This document shows, piece by piece, positions 17,048-26,257 of a DNA stretch of 64,000 nt. The first letter of the stretch is position 1. Each line of letters begins with the position of its first letter. Below the pieces are notes generated by a model. The model worked only from the letters and a program-made list of their open reading frames with translations. It had not been told where the DNA came from and ran no database searches. Origin of the DNA: Yoonia sp. BS5-3. Its GTDB lineage: Bacteria; Pseudomonadota; Alphaproteobacteria; Rhodobacterales; Rhodobacteraceae. The position numbers and the translations under genes are program-made. The stretch is taken from the NCBI RefSeq assembly GCF_038069655.2, contig NZ_CP150951.2:186001-250000 (forward strand), given 5' to 3'.

Positions 17048-17512
17048 TCAAAAATCATAAAACAACCCAACCCGCGTCGTCGTCACCGCCGCCGTAAATG
17101 TGTTATCCATGATATCCCGGATCAGTTCGCCCCGCACGGTCAGCGTGTCGGTGACCGCCCGCTCTGCGCCGAAACCGAAATTGAAGCCGCCTGATGTGTC
17201 ATCGCTAAAATAGTACTCGGTCACGCCGCCGCCAGCATGGAAGCTGTAGCCAAGCCAATCATAGCTGGCCAACATCCGCACCCGCGCGGTGTCATAGTCA
17301 TTTTCGCCAGCGACCTGCACCCCGTATTCGGCCTCCGCCGTTAATGCAAAAGGGCCAGAAGATACGCCGAAGCCGCCGATGATCGACCCGGCGGTTTGCG
17401 CGTCCCCCGAATGCGGGAACATGTAATCAAGGCTACCGCCCAAATAGAGATCTTGCGCCATAGCGCCAGTACCAAGACTTGCGGCCAGAATGGCGGGGAA
17501 TAGTGATTTCAT
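17048..17512 (-). CDS. Small outer-membrane beta-barrel protein
   Basis: 154 residues from ATG (MKSLFPAILAASLG) with GGAGAGAGCC upstream. A Sec signal peptide ends near AMAQD at about 19-20. The mature part has alternating polar/hydrophobic strands rich in Gly/Tyr (YLGGSLDYMF, FHAGGGVTEYYF) and ends with a terminal aromatic (GLFYDF), the signature of BAM-inserted barrels. About eight strands are expected. No specific role is visible. It is divergent from metG. Confidence 0.72.
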   Translation of the reverse strand: MKSLFPAILAASLGTGAMAQDLYLGGSLDYMFPHSGDAQTAGSIIGGFGVSSGPFALTAEAEYGVQVAGENDYDTARVRMLASYDWLGYSFHAGGGVTEYYFSDDTSGGFNFGFGAERAVTDTLTVRGELIRDIMDNTFTAAVTTTRVGLFYDF

Positions 17513-17642
17513 CGGCTCTCTCCTGCTGGGAACGGGAATTAACCCCCATTTAGGCCTCTGAAAGCGAAAACGCCAGCCACGCGGCATCTGGTCAGCGCCG
17601 CCCGGCCCCGTTACATAGGCGCAAATCTGACAGGACACCCCC

Positions 17643-19355
17643 ATGGCACGCCATCTGATCACATCCGCAATTCCCTATATCAACGGGATCAAACATCTTG
17701 GAAATTTGGTGGGCAGCCAATTGCCCGCCGATCTTTACGCCCGTTATCTGCGCCAGCGCGGGCATGAGGTGCTGTTTCTTTGCGCCACCGACGAGCACGG
17801 CACCCCTGCCGAACTTGCCGCGGCCAAGGCCGAGAAGCCGGTGGATGTCTATTGCGCGGAAATGCATGATGTGCAGGCCAAAATTGCGGATGGGTTTCGG
17901 CTGTCGTTTGATCATTTCGGGCGCTCTTCCAGCCCGCAAAACCACAAGCTGACCCAAGCCTTCGCCACCCGCCTGGCCGAGGTCGGGCTGATAAAAGAAG
18001 TGACCGAGAAACAGGTATATTCCATCGCTGATGGTCGCTTCCTGCCAGATCGATATATTGAAGGCACCTGCCCCAACTGCGATTTTGACAGCGCCCGGGG
18101 CGATCAATGCGACAATTGTGGCAAGCTGTTGGACCCGACCGATCTGATCAATCCATATTCGACGATTTCTGGCTCAACCGAGCTTGAGGTGCGCGAAACC
18201 AAACATCTTTATCTATGCCAATCCGCGTTGAAAGATGATCTGGCCACGTGGATCGACAGCAAAAAAGACTGGCCCATCCTGACCACCTCAATCGCCAAGA
18301 AATGGTTGAATGACGGGGATGGGTTGCAAGACCGCGGGATCACCCGGGATCTCGATTGGGGTGTTGCGGTCAAACAAGGCGATCAGACTTGGCCCGGCAT
18401 GGAGGGCAAGGTGTTCTATGTCTGGTTCGACGCGCCCATCGAATACATCGCCTGCGCCCAAGAATGGGAAGACGCGGGCAAAGGGACCGATTGGGAACGC
18501 TGGTGGCGCACTGATAAAGGTGCGGATGACGTGACCTACACACAATTCATGGGCAAGGATAATGTCCCCTTCCACACATTGTCATTCCCAGCCACCATTT
18601 TGGGCTCGCAGGAGCCTTGGAAACTGGTCGATTACATCAAGTCCTTTAACTACCTGAACTATGATGGTGGCCAGTTCAGCACATCGCGCGGGCGCGGCGT
18701 GTTCATGGACCAAGCACTTGAGATTTTACCCCCAGACTATTGGCGTTGGTGGCTTTTATCGCATGCGCCTGAATCGTCGGATGCTGAATTTACATGGGAA
18801 AGCTTCCAGCAAGACGTTAATAAAGACCTCTCTGACGTGCTGGGCAACTTTGTTAGCCGGATCACTAAGTTTTGCCGGTCGAAGTTCAGCGAAGCTGTAC
18901 CAGAGGGCGGCAGCCACGGTCCCGCCGAGACCCAGTTGATCGCCGATTTGACGACGCGCATCCGCGCATTCGAAGGCCATATGGACACGATTGAAGTGCG
19001 CAAAGCAGCAGCCGAACTGCGCGCTATTTGGGTGCTTGGGAATGAATATCTGCAAGCCAATGCGCCATGGTCAACCTTTAAAACTGACCCTGAAACGGCC
19101 GCGATGCAGGTCCGTTTGGCACTGAACCTTGTCCGGATTTACGCGGTTCTTTCGGCAGCCTTTATCCCTGGTACATCGTCCACGATGATTGCGGCGATGC
19201 AGACCGATGATCAAAGCTGGCCTGACGATGTCGCAGCCGCACTGGATACACTGCCCGCAGGCCACACCTTTACCGTGCCCGACAACCTGTTCGACAAGAT
19301 CACCGATGAGCAACGCGAAGACTGGGCCGCCCGTTTCGCGGGCAAGCGGGACTAA
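17643..19355 (+). CDS. metG: Methionine-tRNA ligase
   Basis: 570 residues. It charges tRNA-Met with methionine in the cytosol. The HIGH-type signature is read in [17 protein letters not shown], the zinc knuckle as CPNC-X9-CDNC near 141-160, and the KMSKS equivalent as FSTSRGRG near 345. The anticodon-binding helical domain occupies the C-terminal 180 residues. There is no C-terminal tRNA-binding EMAP domain, as in the shorter class. It is convergent with phyR, overlapping by 4 bases. Confidence 0.96.
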   Translation: MARHLITSAIPYINGIKHLGNLVGSQLPADLYARYLRQRGHEVLFLCATDEHGTPAELAAAKAEKPVDVYCAEMHDVQAKIADGFRLSFDHFGRSSSPQNHKLTQAFATRLAEVGLIKEVTEKQVYSIADGRFLPDRYIEGTCPNCDFDSARGDQCDNCGKLLDPTDLINPYSTISGSTELEVRETKHLYLCQSALKDDLATWIDSKKDWPILTTSIAKKWLNDGDGLQDRGITRDLDWGVAVKQGDQTWPGMEGKVFYVWFDAPIEYIACAQEWEDAGKGTDWERWWRTDKGADDVTYTQFMGKDNVPFHTLSFPATILGSQEPWKLVDYIKSFNYLNYDGGQFSTSRGRGVFMDQALEILPPDYWRWWLLSHAPESSDAEFTWESFQQDVNKDLSDVLGNFVSRITKFCRSKFSEAVPEGGSHGPAETQLIADLTTRIRAFEGHMDTIEVRKAAAELRAIWVLGNEYLQANAPWSTFKTDPETAAMQVRLALNLVRIYAVLSAAFIPGTSSTMIAAMQTDDQSWPDDVAAALDTLPAGHTFTVPDNLFDKITDEQREDWAARFAGKRD

Positions 19356-20164
19356 AGCTCAATCTCGCAGCTACTGCGAAAGAACATTGCTTGCGACAGC
19401 GCCGACTTCACCTGTTCGGCGCTGTAGGGTTTGGTCATCACAAAAGCTGGCTCTGGGCGTTCGCCGGTCAGCAGATATTCGGGAAAAGCAGTGATAAAGA
19501 TGACCGGTATATCGCCAAACCCGGTCAGAATTTCAGCAACCGCATCGATCCCGGATGATCCATCGCCCAGTTGGATATCCGACAGGATAAGATCAGGTTT
19601 GGTGCTTTGCGCCAATGTGATGGCTTGGCTATGGGTCGCGGCCATGCCGGTGACAGAATGGCCCATTTCCTCAACAATGTCCTGCAAGTCCATTGCGATC
19701 ATCGCCTCATCTTCGATGACCAAGATCCGGCCTGCGATGCTTTTGGCTATTTCGGCATGGGCGTCGCTGATCAAGCGCTGCACTTCACTGTCTGGCCGGG
19801 CCATGATCTGGGCGATTTCGGGTATGCTGAATTGCTCAATCGAATGAAGCAAAAGCGCATGGCGCGAATCTGGCGTTAGCAAACGCAGATGTTGTTGAGC
19901 GTCGCTGACCGTTGGATCATCACTGGCGGTTATGGGATGGGTCTGCGCATCCCAAGCCTGAAAAAATACGCCAAATAAGCCAACCTTTAGCGAGGCTGCA
20001 TCTTGCACCAAATCGGGTTTCTGCAGGATTGATTCGAGCGTGGCCAGCGCGAATTGATCCCCATTATCCTGATCACCGGTCAGGGCGCGGGCGTGACGGC
20101 GCAGGGCAGGCACGAAAGATGACAATTGGTTGGATAAGGGCTCTGGCTGTGAAATTTGCGACAT
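19352..20164 (-). CDS. phyR: PhyR, general stress response anti-anti-sigma regulator
   Basis: 270 residues from ATG ([11 protein letters not shown]). The N-terminal 140 residues resemble an ECF sigma factor ([29 protein letters not shown]). The C-terminal receiver has its acceptor Asp in [12 protein letters not shown], the acidic pair in VIEDEA, and the Lys in MTKPYS. When phosphorylated the sigma-like domain traps NepR and frees EcfG. It is divergent from nepR-ecfG, completing the standard alphaproteobacterial general stress locus. The sensor histidine kinase is not in the window. Confidence 0.93.
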   Translation of the reverse strand: MSQISQPEPLSNQLSSFVPALRRHARALTGDQDNGDQFALATLESILQKPDLVQDAASLKVGLFGVFFQAWDAQTHPITASDDPTVSDAQQHLRLLTPDSRHALLLHSIEQFSIPEIAQIMARPDSEVQRLISDAHAEIAKSIAGRILVIEDEAMIAMDLQDIVEEMGHSVTGMAATHSQAITLAQSTKPDLILSDIQLGDGSSGIDAVAEILTGFGDIPVIFITAFPEYLLTGERPEPAFVMTKPYSAEQVKSALSQAMFFRSSCEIEL

Positions 20165-20264
20165 CAAGTTCGTCTTTATTGCGTGATCTGACACCTGAAA
20201 TACAACTTTGTGGTGTTCTTTGTCGATATCCTATACGGTCCAACCAGTAAGAGGTCGATAACCA

Positions 20265-20423
20265 ATGTCGCGAAAGCCGCTCAAACAACAGGTCGAACGC
20301 GAAATTGATGAAAATCTGCGTCGGGCCTATCAACGCATCCTCGAACAAGAGGTTCCTGACCGGTTTCTCGAACTGCTTGACCGTTTGAAGGATCAGGAAC
20401 AGGGCCCGGAGCCCAGCAAATGA
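20265..20423 (+). CDS. nepR: NepR anti-sigma factor
   Basis: 52 residues. The two amphipathic helices of NepR are visible: ENLRRAYQRILEQEVPDRFL, then LLDRLKDQ. It binds EcfG and keeps it off RNA polymerase until phosphorylated PhyR removes it. The stop overlaps the ecfG start (ATGA), so the anti-sigma and sigma factors are translationally coupled. The gene is short and easily missed; position between phyR and ecfG and the helix-1 FL/RAYQ pattern support it. Confidence 0.9.
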   Translation: MSRKPLKQQVEREIDENLRRAYQRILEQEVPDRFLELLDRLKDQEQGPEPSK

Positions 20424-20941
20424 ATCGCATCGACGGCGATGAGGATCCGCGTGACGAGATCATAACGCATCTGGCGCAGTTGCGTGCGTTTGCCGTCAGC
20501 CTGACACGCAACCCTGTTGCCGCCGATGATTTGGTCCAGGACACAATTGTGAAGGCCTGGAAAGGGTTTCATCGCTATCAGCCCGGCACAAACCTGCGGG
20601 CCTGGCTATTCACCATTCTGCGCAATACGTTCTATTCCGACTTGCGCAAAGCACAGCGCGAACAGGTTTCATCCGAAAATGAAATAGCCGAATTGGTCAC
20701 AACGCCTGATCACGGCGATGATCGGATCGCATTGATCGATTTTGAACGCGCATTGGGCTTGCTGCCCCCCGAACAACGCGAGGCCCTGGTTCTTGTTGGG
20801 GCCAGCGGCCTTTCCTATCAAGACGCTGCAATGACCTGCGGTGTGGCCGTTGGCACAATTAAAAGCCGCATAAATCGCGGCCGTGCCAAGCTTGCCGAAA
20901 TTCTTGAACGCGAAGTTGCCTCCCCTTCACAAGAGGGCTGA
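20420..20941 (+). CDS. ecfG: EcfG general stress response sigma factor
   Basis: 173 residues. Sigma region 2 spans about 15-85 (VAADDLVQDTIVKAWKGF, then LRAWLFTILRNTFYSDLRKA). Region 4 spans about 110-165 (LLPPEQREALVLVGASGLSY, then AVGTIKSRINRGRAKLAEIL). It directs transcription of the general stress regulon. It is translationally coupled to nepR and divergent from phyR, which is diagnostic for the EcfG group rather than other ECF sigmas. Confidence 0.92.
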   Translation: MNRIDGDEDPRDEIITHLAQLRAFAVSLTRNPVAADDLVQDTIVKAWKGFHRYQPGTNLRAWLFTILRNTFYSDLRKAQREQVSSENEIAELVTTPDHGDDRIALIDFERALGLLPPEQREALVLVGASGLSYQDAAMTCGVAVGTIKSRINRGRAKLAEILEREVASPSQEG

Positions 20942-21018
20942 GGCACTGCAAACCCGGCGATATTGACCATGGCCGCTTGCTGGTACACACCCAACGCGCA
21001 GTACGAAGGAGATACAGC

Positions 21019-21735
21019 ATGATCATCGGGCATATTGGCGCGCGGGCAGGCAGCAAAGGTGTTCCAAACAAGAATTTCCGCATGTTGCATGGCAAGCCGC
21101 TGATCGATTGGTCTCTCGATCAGCTTTTTACGTCAGAGCGGGTTGATCACGTTGTTGTCTCAACCGATTCCGAAGAAATCTACACCCATGCGCTGGCGCG
21201 CGGATCTCTGGATATCGGCCTACGCCCCGCCGCGCTGGCGACCGATACAGCGGCAAAATGGGATGTCTGGCAACACGCCCTTGGGGAGGTCGAAAAACAA
21301 ACCGGGCCTGCCGATGCTTTCTTAGATCTTGATTGCACCTCCCCCCTTAGGCTGCCCCAAGACATCGACGCTGGTCTGGATCTGTTCGCAGCTGAAAGCC
21401 CCGATATGGTAATGTCTTGCTGCGAAAGCCGCAAAAATCCGTATTTCAACATGCTTGAAAAGGATGCAGCGGGGGCGCTTCACGTGTCAAAGCCGCTGCC
21501 GCATGGGGTGGTTGCCCGCCAACAGGCCCCGATGGTCTATGATCATGTGGGCTTAGTTTACGTCGTAAAGCCAAGTTATCTGCGTCAGGCGTCCCGGCTT
21601 TTTGAGGGGCATGTCATCCCCTTGATCGTGCCGAATGAACGGGGATTGGACGTCGATAGTCCTTTTGACTGGGACGTAATCGAATTCCTTCTTGGAAAGC
21701 AGATTTCAGAAGGAGTACGGGCGCCCGCAGCCTAG
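21019..21735 (+). CDS. neuA: Acylneuraminate cytidylyltransferase (CMP-nonulosonate synthetase)
   Basis: 238 residues from ATG with AAGGAGATACAGC upstream; the longer open frame lacks support. The nucleotide-binding signature GARAGSKGVPNKNFR sits at the N-terminus and the catalytic DLDCTSPLR near 110. It activates a sialic-type sugar with CTP to CMP-sugar in the cytosol. The partner neuB lies about 0.9 kb downstream, and two transferase-like genes follow it. The nonulosonate could be N-acetylneuraminate or a relative such as legionaminate; sequence alone does not settle it. Confidence 0.87.
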   Translation: MIIGHIGARAGSKGVPNKNFRMLHGKPLIDWSLDQLFTSERVDHVVVSTDSEEIYTHALARGSLDIGLRPAALATDTAAKWDVWQHALGEVEKQTGPADAFLDLDCTSPLRLPQDIDAGLDLFAAESPDMVMSCCESRKNPYFNMLEKDAAGALHVSKPLPHGVVARQQAPMVYDHVGLVYVVKPSYLRQASRLFEGHVIPLIVPNERGLDVDSPFDWDVIEFLLGKQISEGVRAPAA

Positions 21736-21758
21736 ATCAAATTTCGCGAAATTTGATC
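21735..21758. terminator. Perfect 24-bp palindrome between convergent neuA and phosphatase genes
   Basis: Arms GATCAAATTTCG and CGAAATTTGATC with no spacer, starting on the last base of the neuA stop codon. RNA from either strand would fold into a hairpin, so a bidirectional terminator is the simplest reading. It lacks a long U tract, and a protein-binding palindrome is the alternative. Confidence 0.5.
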
Positions 21759-21766
21759 GCCCCGCC

Positions 21767-22474
21767 CTAACGCCACCCCTGCCAGGGTTTCAATGCGGCC
21801 TGCTTCGCCGCAAAGCTCTCAGTCAGAGTATCGGCATCATATTCGGTCTTGATCCATGCATCTATTGTGATCGGACTTTGCGCCGCACGCGCGGCATAGC
21901 ATTCCAGAAAATGGTCCAAAATACCTGTCGATGTTTTTTTGATATGCAGATAGCGAAAGCTCAATTGCTTTTTCGCCACATCCAAAGGGGCGTTCTCATA
22001 TAGCATGACATAAAGCGCCGCAGCCAGCCCCGTGCGATCAGCACCTGACTTGCAATGCATCAAAAAGGGGCGTTCCATCGTTTCAAACGTGTCCAGAAGT
22101 TTAATCAATTCCTTGCGCTTGGGTGCTCGCCGTGCAGCCATCTGGCAGGTGACAAGGGTCAGTCCCAGCTTTTCGCAGCTTTCCACCTCAAACAGGTAAT
22201 GGGGCTGCTTTGCGGGGCCCCGCAGGTTCAGGACGGTTTTGATCCCCATTCCAGCATAGCGCGCAAAGCGCTTATGATTGGGATGGTTCGACCGATAAGC
22301 CCCTGGTGCGATCTTGGCGAAGTTATGCCACCATATCCGCAGTACCCCGTGATCGAGCCAATTGAAATGCCATAAGGACCGCTTCCGCTCTTTGGGATCG
22401 GTGATATCGTGCCCAAAGGAATTTCGCAGTTCGCGCTCCTTACGGCCCAGATATTCATAAAAAAAACGGATCAT
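21767..22474 (-). CDS. Tyrosine/dual-specificity protein phosphatase-like protein
   Basis: About 235 residues from ATG (MIRFFYEYLGRKER); an in-frame start 20 codons upstream is possible. The phosphatase signature HCKSGADRTG (Cys-X5-Arg) is near 144, preceded by AYRSNHPNHKRF and GIKTVLNLRG, as in bacterial tyrosine-phosphatase-like and Siw14-like proteins. It hydrolyses phosphotyrosine or another phosphoester. It sits on the opposite strand inside a sugar-acid/glycosyltransferase island, a common location for phosphatases that affect polysaccharide export. Target unknown. Confidence 0.8.
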   Translation of the reverse strand: MIRFFYEYLGRKERELRNSFGHDITDPKERKRSLWHFNWLDHGVLRIWWHNFAKIAPGAYRSNHPNHKRFARYAGMGIKTVLNLRGPAKQPHYLFEVESCEKLGLTLVTCQMAARRAPKRKELIKLLDTFETMERPFLMHCKSGADRTGLAAALYVMLYENAPLDVAKKQLSFRYLHIKKTSTGILDHFLECYAARAAQSPITIDAWIKTEYDADTLTESFAAKQAALKPWQGWR

Positions 22475-22607
22475 GCGCAAACCATGGCAAAAAGACTGAA
22501 GCCCCCACTTGCCGTATGTCCCGCCCCATTGCAATGGTCCCGGCCCGATTGCCTGACCGGGGCAAACCCCCTAGAACCGTCCCAACACGAGCGTAAAGGA
22601 AACCATC

Positions 22608-23639
22608 ATGGATATCGCAGGCCGCAAAATCGGACCCGAGCACCCGCCTCTTGTGATCGCAGACATCGGCATCAACCACGGTGGCGATCTGGCCGTGGCC
22701 AAGCAAATGGTCCGGCATGCCGCAGGCGCCGGATGCGAAATGATCAAGCATCAGACGCATTTCATCGAAGATGAGATGACAGAGGAAGCCAAACAGATTT
22801 TCCCGCCAAATGCCGATGTGTCAATCTGGGATGTCATGGCCACTTGCGCCTTGTCCCGCGAAGATGAGGCCGAGCTAAAGCGATACACCGAAAGCCTTGG
22901 CATGATCTGGATTTCGACCCCATTCAGTCGGGCCGCCGCCAACTTTCTGAATGATCTGGACGTTCCCGCCTTCAAAATTGGTTCTGGCGAAGCAGATAAT
23001 CTACCACTGATCCGGCACATTGCCCGGATGGGCAAGCCGGTGATCATGTCTACGGGGATGCAAAGTATCGACACGATCCGCGCCTCGGTCGACATTTTGG
23101 ATCAGGCCGGGATCGATTATGCTTTGCTTGAATGCACCAACCTCTACCCGTCGCCGCCAGAAATCGTCTCTTTGCAAGGTGTGACTGATCTCAAAAAAGC
23201 TTTTCCAAACGCCATTGTCGGTTTTTCCGATCATTCCATTGGGCCGGATATGGCGCTCGCCTCGGTCGCGCTGGGTGCTTGTATCCTTGAGCGTCATTAC
23301 ACCGATACCCGGTATCGCAAAGGCCCAGACATTATCAATTCCATGGATCCCGCCGAGCTGCGCCATCTGATTGACCGCTCGCGCGAGATACATATCGCGC
23401 TGCATAACCCAAAACAGCGCACCACCGCCGAGGAAGACGTCTACCGCTTTGCCCGCGCCAGCGTCGTTGCGGATAAGGACCTGCCCGCCGGCCATGTGAT
23501 TACAGAGTCCGATATCTGGGCCCGTCGCCCCGGATCAGGCGAGATTGCTGGTTATGATTTTGACAGGGTCGTCGGCAAGACCCTGACCCGCGCCGTCACC
23601 CGCAACACGCAACTAACTTGGAGCGACCTGGATGGTTGA
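22608..23639 (+). CDS. neuB: N-acetylneuraminate synthase family protein
   Basis: 343 residues with AAAGGAAA upstream. The N-terminal NeuB TIM barrel (IADIGINHGGDLAVAKQMV, FKIGSGEADNLPLI, GFSDHSIGPDMALASVALGA) is followed by a C-terminal SAF/antifreeze-like domain (DLPAGHVITESDIWARRPG). It condenses phosphoenolpyruvate with a hexosamine such as ManNAc to form a nonulosonic acid. Its stop overlaps the GT25 start by 8 bases. No neuC-type epimerase is present here, so the precursor must come from elsewhere. PseI and LegI are the close alternatives. Confidence 0.87.
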   Translation: MDIAGRKIGPEHPPLVIADIGINHGGDLAVAKQMVRHAAGAGCEMIKHQTHFIEDEMTEEAKQIFPPNADVSIWDVMATCALSREDEAELKRYTESLGMIWISTPFSRAAANFLNDLDVPAFKIGSGEADNLPLIRHIARMGKPVIMSTGMQSIDTIRASVDILDQAGIDYALLECTNLYPSPPEIVSLQGVTDLKKAFPNAIVGFSDHSIGPDMALASVALGACILERHYTDTRYRKGPDIINSMDPAELRHLIDRSREIHIALHNPKQRTTAEEDVYRFARASVVADKDLPAGHVITESDIWARRPGSGEIAGYDFDRVVGKTLTRAVTRNTQLTWSDLDG

Positions 23640-24417
23640 ACGCTTTACGCGCGACGATCTGGGGATCTGGCTGATCAATCTGGATAAAGACGTAGATCGC
23701 CTGGCCCAGATGCAATCCCAGCTTGACGGAATGGGACTGAATTACACACGTTTTCCGGCCATCTATGGCAAGGATCACCTTGACACTCTCTCCAAACGTG
23801 CCGATGCCGCAGCCTATGCCCGCAACATGGGCAGCCCGATTTTACCGGGTAAGATGGGATGCTATGCCAGCCATGTCGCAGTGTGGGAGGCCTTTATCGC
23901 CTCGGACCACAAGATCGCCTTGATCCTCGAAGACGATGTTGTCTTTCATGATGATTTTTTAGCGAGCCTCGATCTGGCCCTGTCCGGGGCCGCACATTGG
24001 GATACGCTGCGCTTCAACTGCATCCGCGCGAAAATGCCCGTCAGCCAGGGCATGTTAGGTCCCTACCGGTTGAACAACTATATCGGCCCCTTCACCGGCA
24101 ATGCGACTTATTTGTTGAAAAAGGACGTCGCAAAAAGGCTTTTACCAAACTTGTGGCCCCAGACCCGGGCCTTTGATCACGAACTAAATCGGTTTTTCCG
24201 ACATGACTTTCGGCAATGCGGGCTCGAGCCATTTTCCAGCCATGTCGATGATGGAAATGTCAGCTCGATCACCGGAACGGGTTTTGGTTTGGTCAAAAAA
24301 TTCAAATGGTACAACCGCTTGCCGCATTACCGCTTGAAGGCCGCTAACTATTTCCGCCGGATCGGATGGTTGGTGAAGACAGGGCGCATTTTACCATCGC
24401 GTAGGGTGCTCGATTGA
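23632..24417 (+). CDS. Glycosyltransferase family 25 protein
   Basis: 261 residues. GT25 hallmarks: the N-terminal IWLINLDKDVDRLAQMQSQL, GCYASHVAVWEAF near 80, and the metal-binding LILEDDVVFHDDF near 100. Members transfer sugars to LPS or capsule. It overlaps neuB by 8 bases and the next gene by 4, so it belongs to the nonulosonic acid operon. It may build the glycan that carries the nonulosonate; acceptor and donor are unknown. Confidence 0.85.
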   Translation: MVERFTRDDLGIWLINLDKDVDRLAQMQSQLDGMGLNYTRFPAIYGKDHLDTLSKRADAAAYARNMGSPILPGKMGCYASHVAVWEAFIASDHKIALILEDDVVFHDDFLASLDLALSGAAHWDTLRFNCIRAKMPVSQGMLGPYRLNNYIGPFTGNATYLLKKDVAKRLLPNLWPQTRAFDHELNRFFRHDFRQCGLEPFSSHVDDGNVSSITGTGFGLVKKFKWYNRLPHYRLKAANYFRRIGWLVKTGRILPSRRVLD

Positions 24418-25547
24418 AAAGTACGATTCACAAGCTGTCCAGTATAACAGCACCCAAGCACAGCTTTGGCACACGTGGTCTACCGCCTCAGACGAAGATT
24501 AATGATCCAAAATTTTGGGACATGTATGACAATGACACATTGATTTTCGACTGTGTCTGGCAGGCAAAGCAAGGTCGCCTACGCCTTTTTGTTCCGAAAC
24601 TATTCGGGTTCAAAAAGAAACTGATGGCGTCCAAATTTGTACTGGATGGCACCTCGTCTCCAAAGCCTAAACTACGTCAGTATCGCCAGTGCGATATCCT
24701 GGAATTCCAAGTGTCAGAGCCTGTCAAGGAACTGGCAATCTGTGCAGATGACGAAATGCTGACGGTGCCAGTCCATCAAACAACGCCAGATCGTTTTGCA
24801 GGCAAGAATGTCATTTACACCAAAGTGCAAAATGATGACCTGAGTTGGATATATGATTGGGGCCTTGCACATCACCGCAATCACGGCGCCGATGCGGTAT
24901 TGGTCACAAATAACGCAAGCACCGCTTATACGAGCGATGAATTGCGCGCGACTTTGGCCTCAATTCCCGGCATGACCGTCGCTGACGTATTGGAGAGCCC
25001 GCAAAGGCACGGACCTGTAGGTAATGTCTGTCGCGGCACGGGTTGGGCGAAATTTCAACAAGTACTTTGCCTGAACGTCTGCCGTGATCGTTTCTTTGGC
25101 GAAGCGCGGGCTGTGTTGGCCATTGACGTGGACGAACTGGTCGCCTCGCGAGATGGCACATCCATTTTTGACGCCACCATGCAGGCACGCATGAAATATA
25201 TCCGGTTTGGAGGCGAATGGCGCTATGCATCCTTAACCGAAGCTGACTTACGTCATGCGGATCATATCCTGACCGACGATGCGCAAGTACCCTGCAATAG
25301 CAAGTATTGTATTGTGCCCGACAGCTTTCTTGGCCGGACCCTATGGTCTGTACATAGCCTCGAGCACGTCAACCGCCGCGTTTTTTCGCCGCATAAGAAT
25401 TTTTACATGCTGCATTGCCACGGTATCAATACGTCATGGAAAAAAGATCGCAGTGGCTTATCGCATCGGGCCGGACCACCAGACCCCGAGACAAAAGCCT
25501 TCATGGAAACCAGCTTCGCACACCCCTCAATAGGAACAAAGCAGTGA
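24414..25547 (+). CDS. Putative glycosyltransferase-like protein of surface glycan island
   Basis: 377 residues, starting at TTG in a TTGA overlap with the GT25 stop. An acidic motif AIDVDELVAS near 237 and the preceding AHHRNHGADAVLVTNNAS resemble the metal-binding core of GT92/DUF23-like transferases. The later VHSLEHVNRR and HCHGINTSWK fit that type. No signal peptide is seen. Base composition is lower in GC than the surrounding genes, suggesting acquisition with the island. The assignment is by motif and neighbours only. Confidence 0.62.
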   Translation: MKSTIHKLSSITAPKHSFGTRGLPPQTKINDPKFWDMYDNDTLIFDCVWQAKQGRLRLFVPKLFGFKKKLMASKFVLDGTSSPKPKLRQYRQCDILEFQVSEPVKELAICADDEMLTVPVHQTTPDRFAGKNVIYTKVQNDDLSWIYDWGLAHHRNHGADAVLVTNNASTAYTSDELRATLASIPGMTVADVLESPQRHGPVGNVCRGTGWAKFQQVLCLNVCRDRFFGEARAVLAIDVDELVASRDGTSIFDATMQARMKYIRFGGEWRYASLTEADLRHADHILTDDAQVPCNSKYCIVPDSFLGRTLWSVHSLEHVNRRVFSPHKNFYMLHCHGINTSWKKDRSGLSHRAGPPDPETKAFMETSFAHPSIGTKQ

Positions 25548-25672
25548 AGTCACCGCCCAATTCTTAGGTAAACCACCACCTGATCGCCCAATATTTAATC
25601 ACCCACCCAAGGTGTACGCCTTGCCGAGCAGATGCACCTCACCTTCCAGATCGTCTCTGATAGCCCTGCCCC

Positions 25673-26257
25673 ATGGACACCGCCCTAAAAATCCTTGTTG
25701 TCGAAGCTGATCAATCGCGTGCGCGTGACATCATTGATGCACTCAAGGATGGAGGCTGGGCCAATGTTATGGTGGTTGGCGACATTTCGGCGCTTGGGCG
25801 CAGCCTGACCGAGATCGACCCGGATATCGTCTTGATCGACATCGCCCACCCTGACCGCGACACGTTGGAACATGTCAGTCATGTCTCCGATGCCCAATCG
25901 CGCCCGGTGGCCATGTTCGTCGATCATTCCGATACCGACCTGACCCAAGCCGCAATTGGCGCGGGCCTGAGCGCTTATGTCGTGGACGGCCTGCAGAAGA
26001 ACCGGATCAAACCTGTGCTTGAAACCGCAATCGCGCGATTCAAGATGATGGTGCAGATGCGGTCTGAACTGGATGCCGCCAAACAAGCGCTGAGTGATCG
26101 CAAGACAATCGACCGGGCCAAAGGCTTGTTAATGAATGCGCGCAAAATCAGCGAGGAAGACGCCTATAATCTCTTGCGCAAAACCGCCATGGATCAGGGC
26201 CGCAAAGTCATTGACGTGGCTCAGGCCCTTGTCACAGCAACGGATCTATTAGGATGA
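25673..26257 (+). CDS. nasT: NasT, ANTAR-domain antitermination regulator
   Basis: 194 residues: receiver-like domain (1-120; acceptor-type Asp in DIVLIDIAHPDRD) and C-terminal ANTAR domain (about 130-190, DRKTIDRAKGLLMNARKISE, then DAYNLLRKTAM). In the NasS-NasT system NasT binds a leader RNA and prevents termination when nitrate releases it from NasS. Its stop overlaps the nasS start (ATGA). The receiver has VVEADQ instead of a full acidic pair, in line with control by NasS rather than phosphorylation. Confidence 0.92.
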   Translation: MDTALKILVVEADQSRARDIIDALKDGGWANVMVVGDISALGRSLTEIDPDIVLIDIAHPDRDTLEHVSHVSDAQSRPVAMFVDHSDTDLTQAAIGAGLSAYVVDGLQKNRIKPVLETAIARFKMMVQMRSELDAAKQALSDRKTIDRAKGLLMNARKISEEDAYNLLRKTAMDQGRKVIDVAQALVTATDLLG

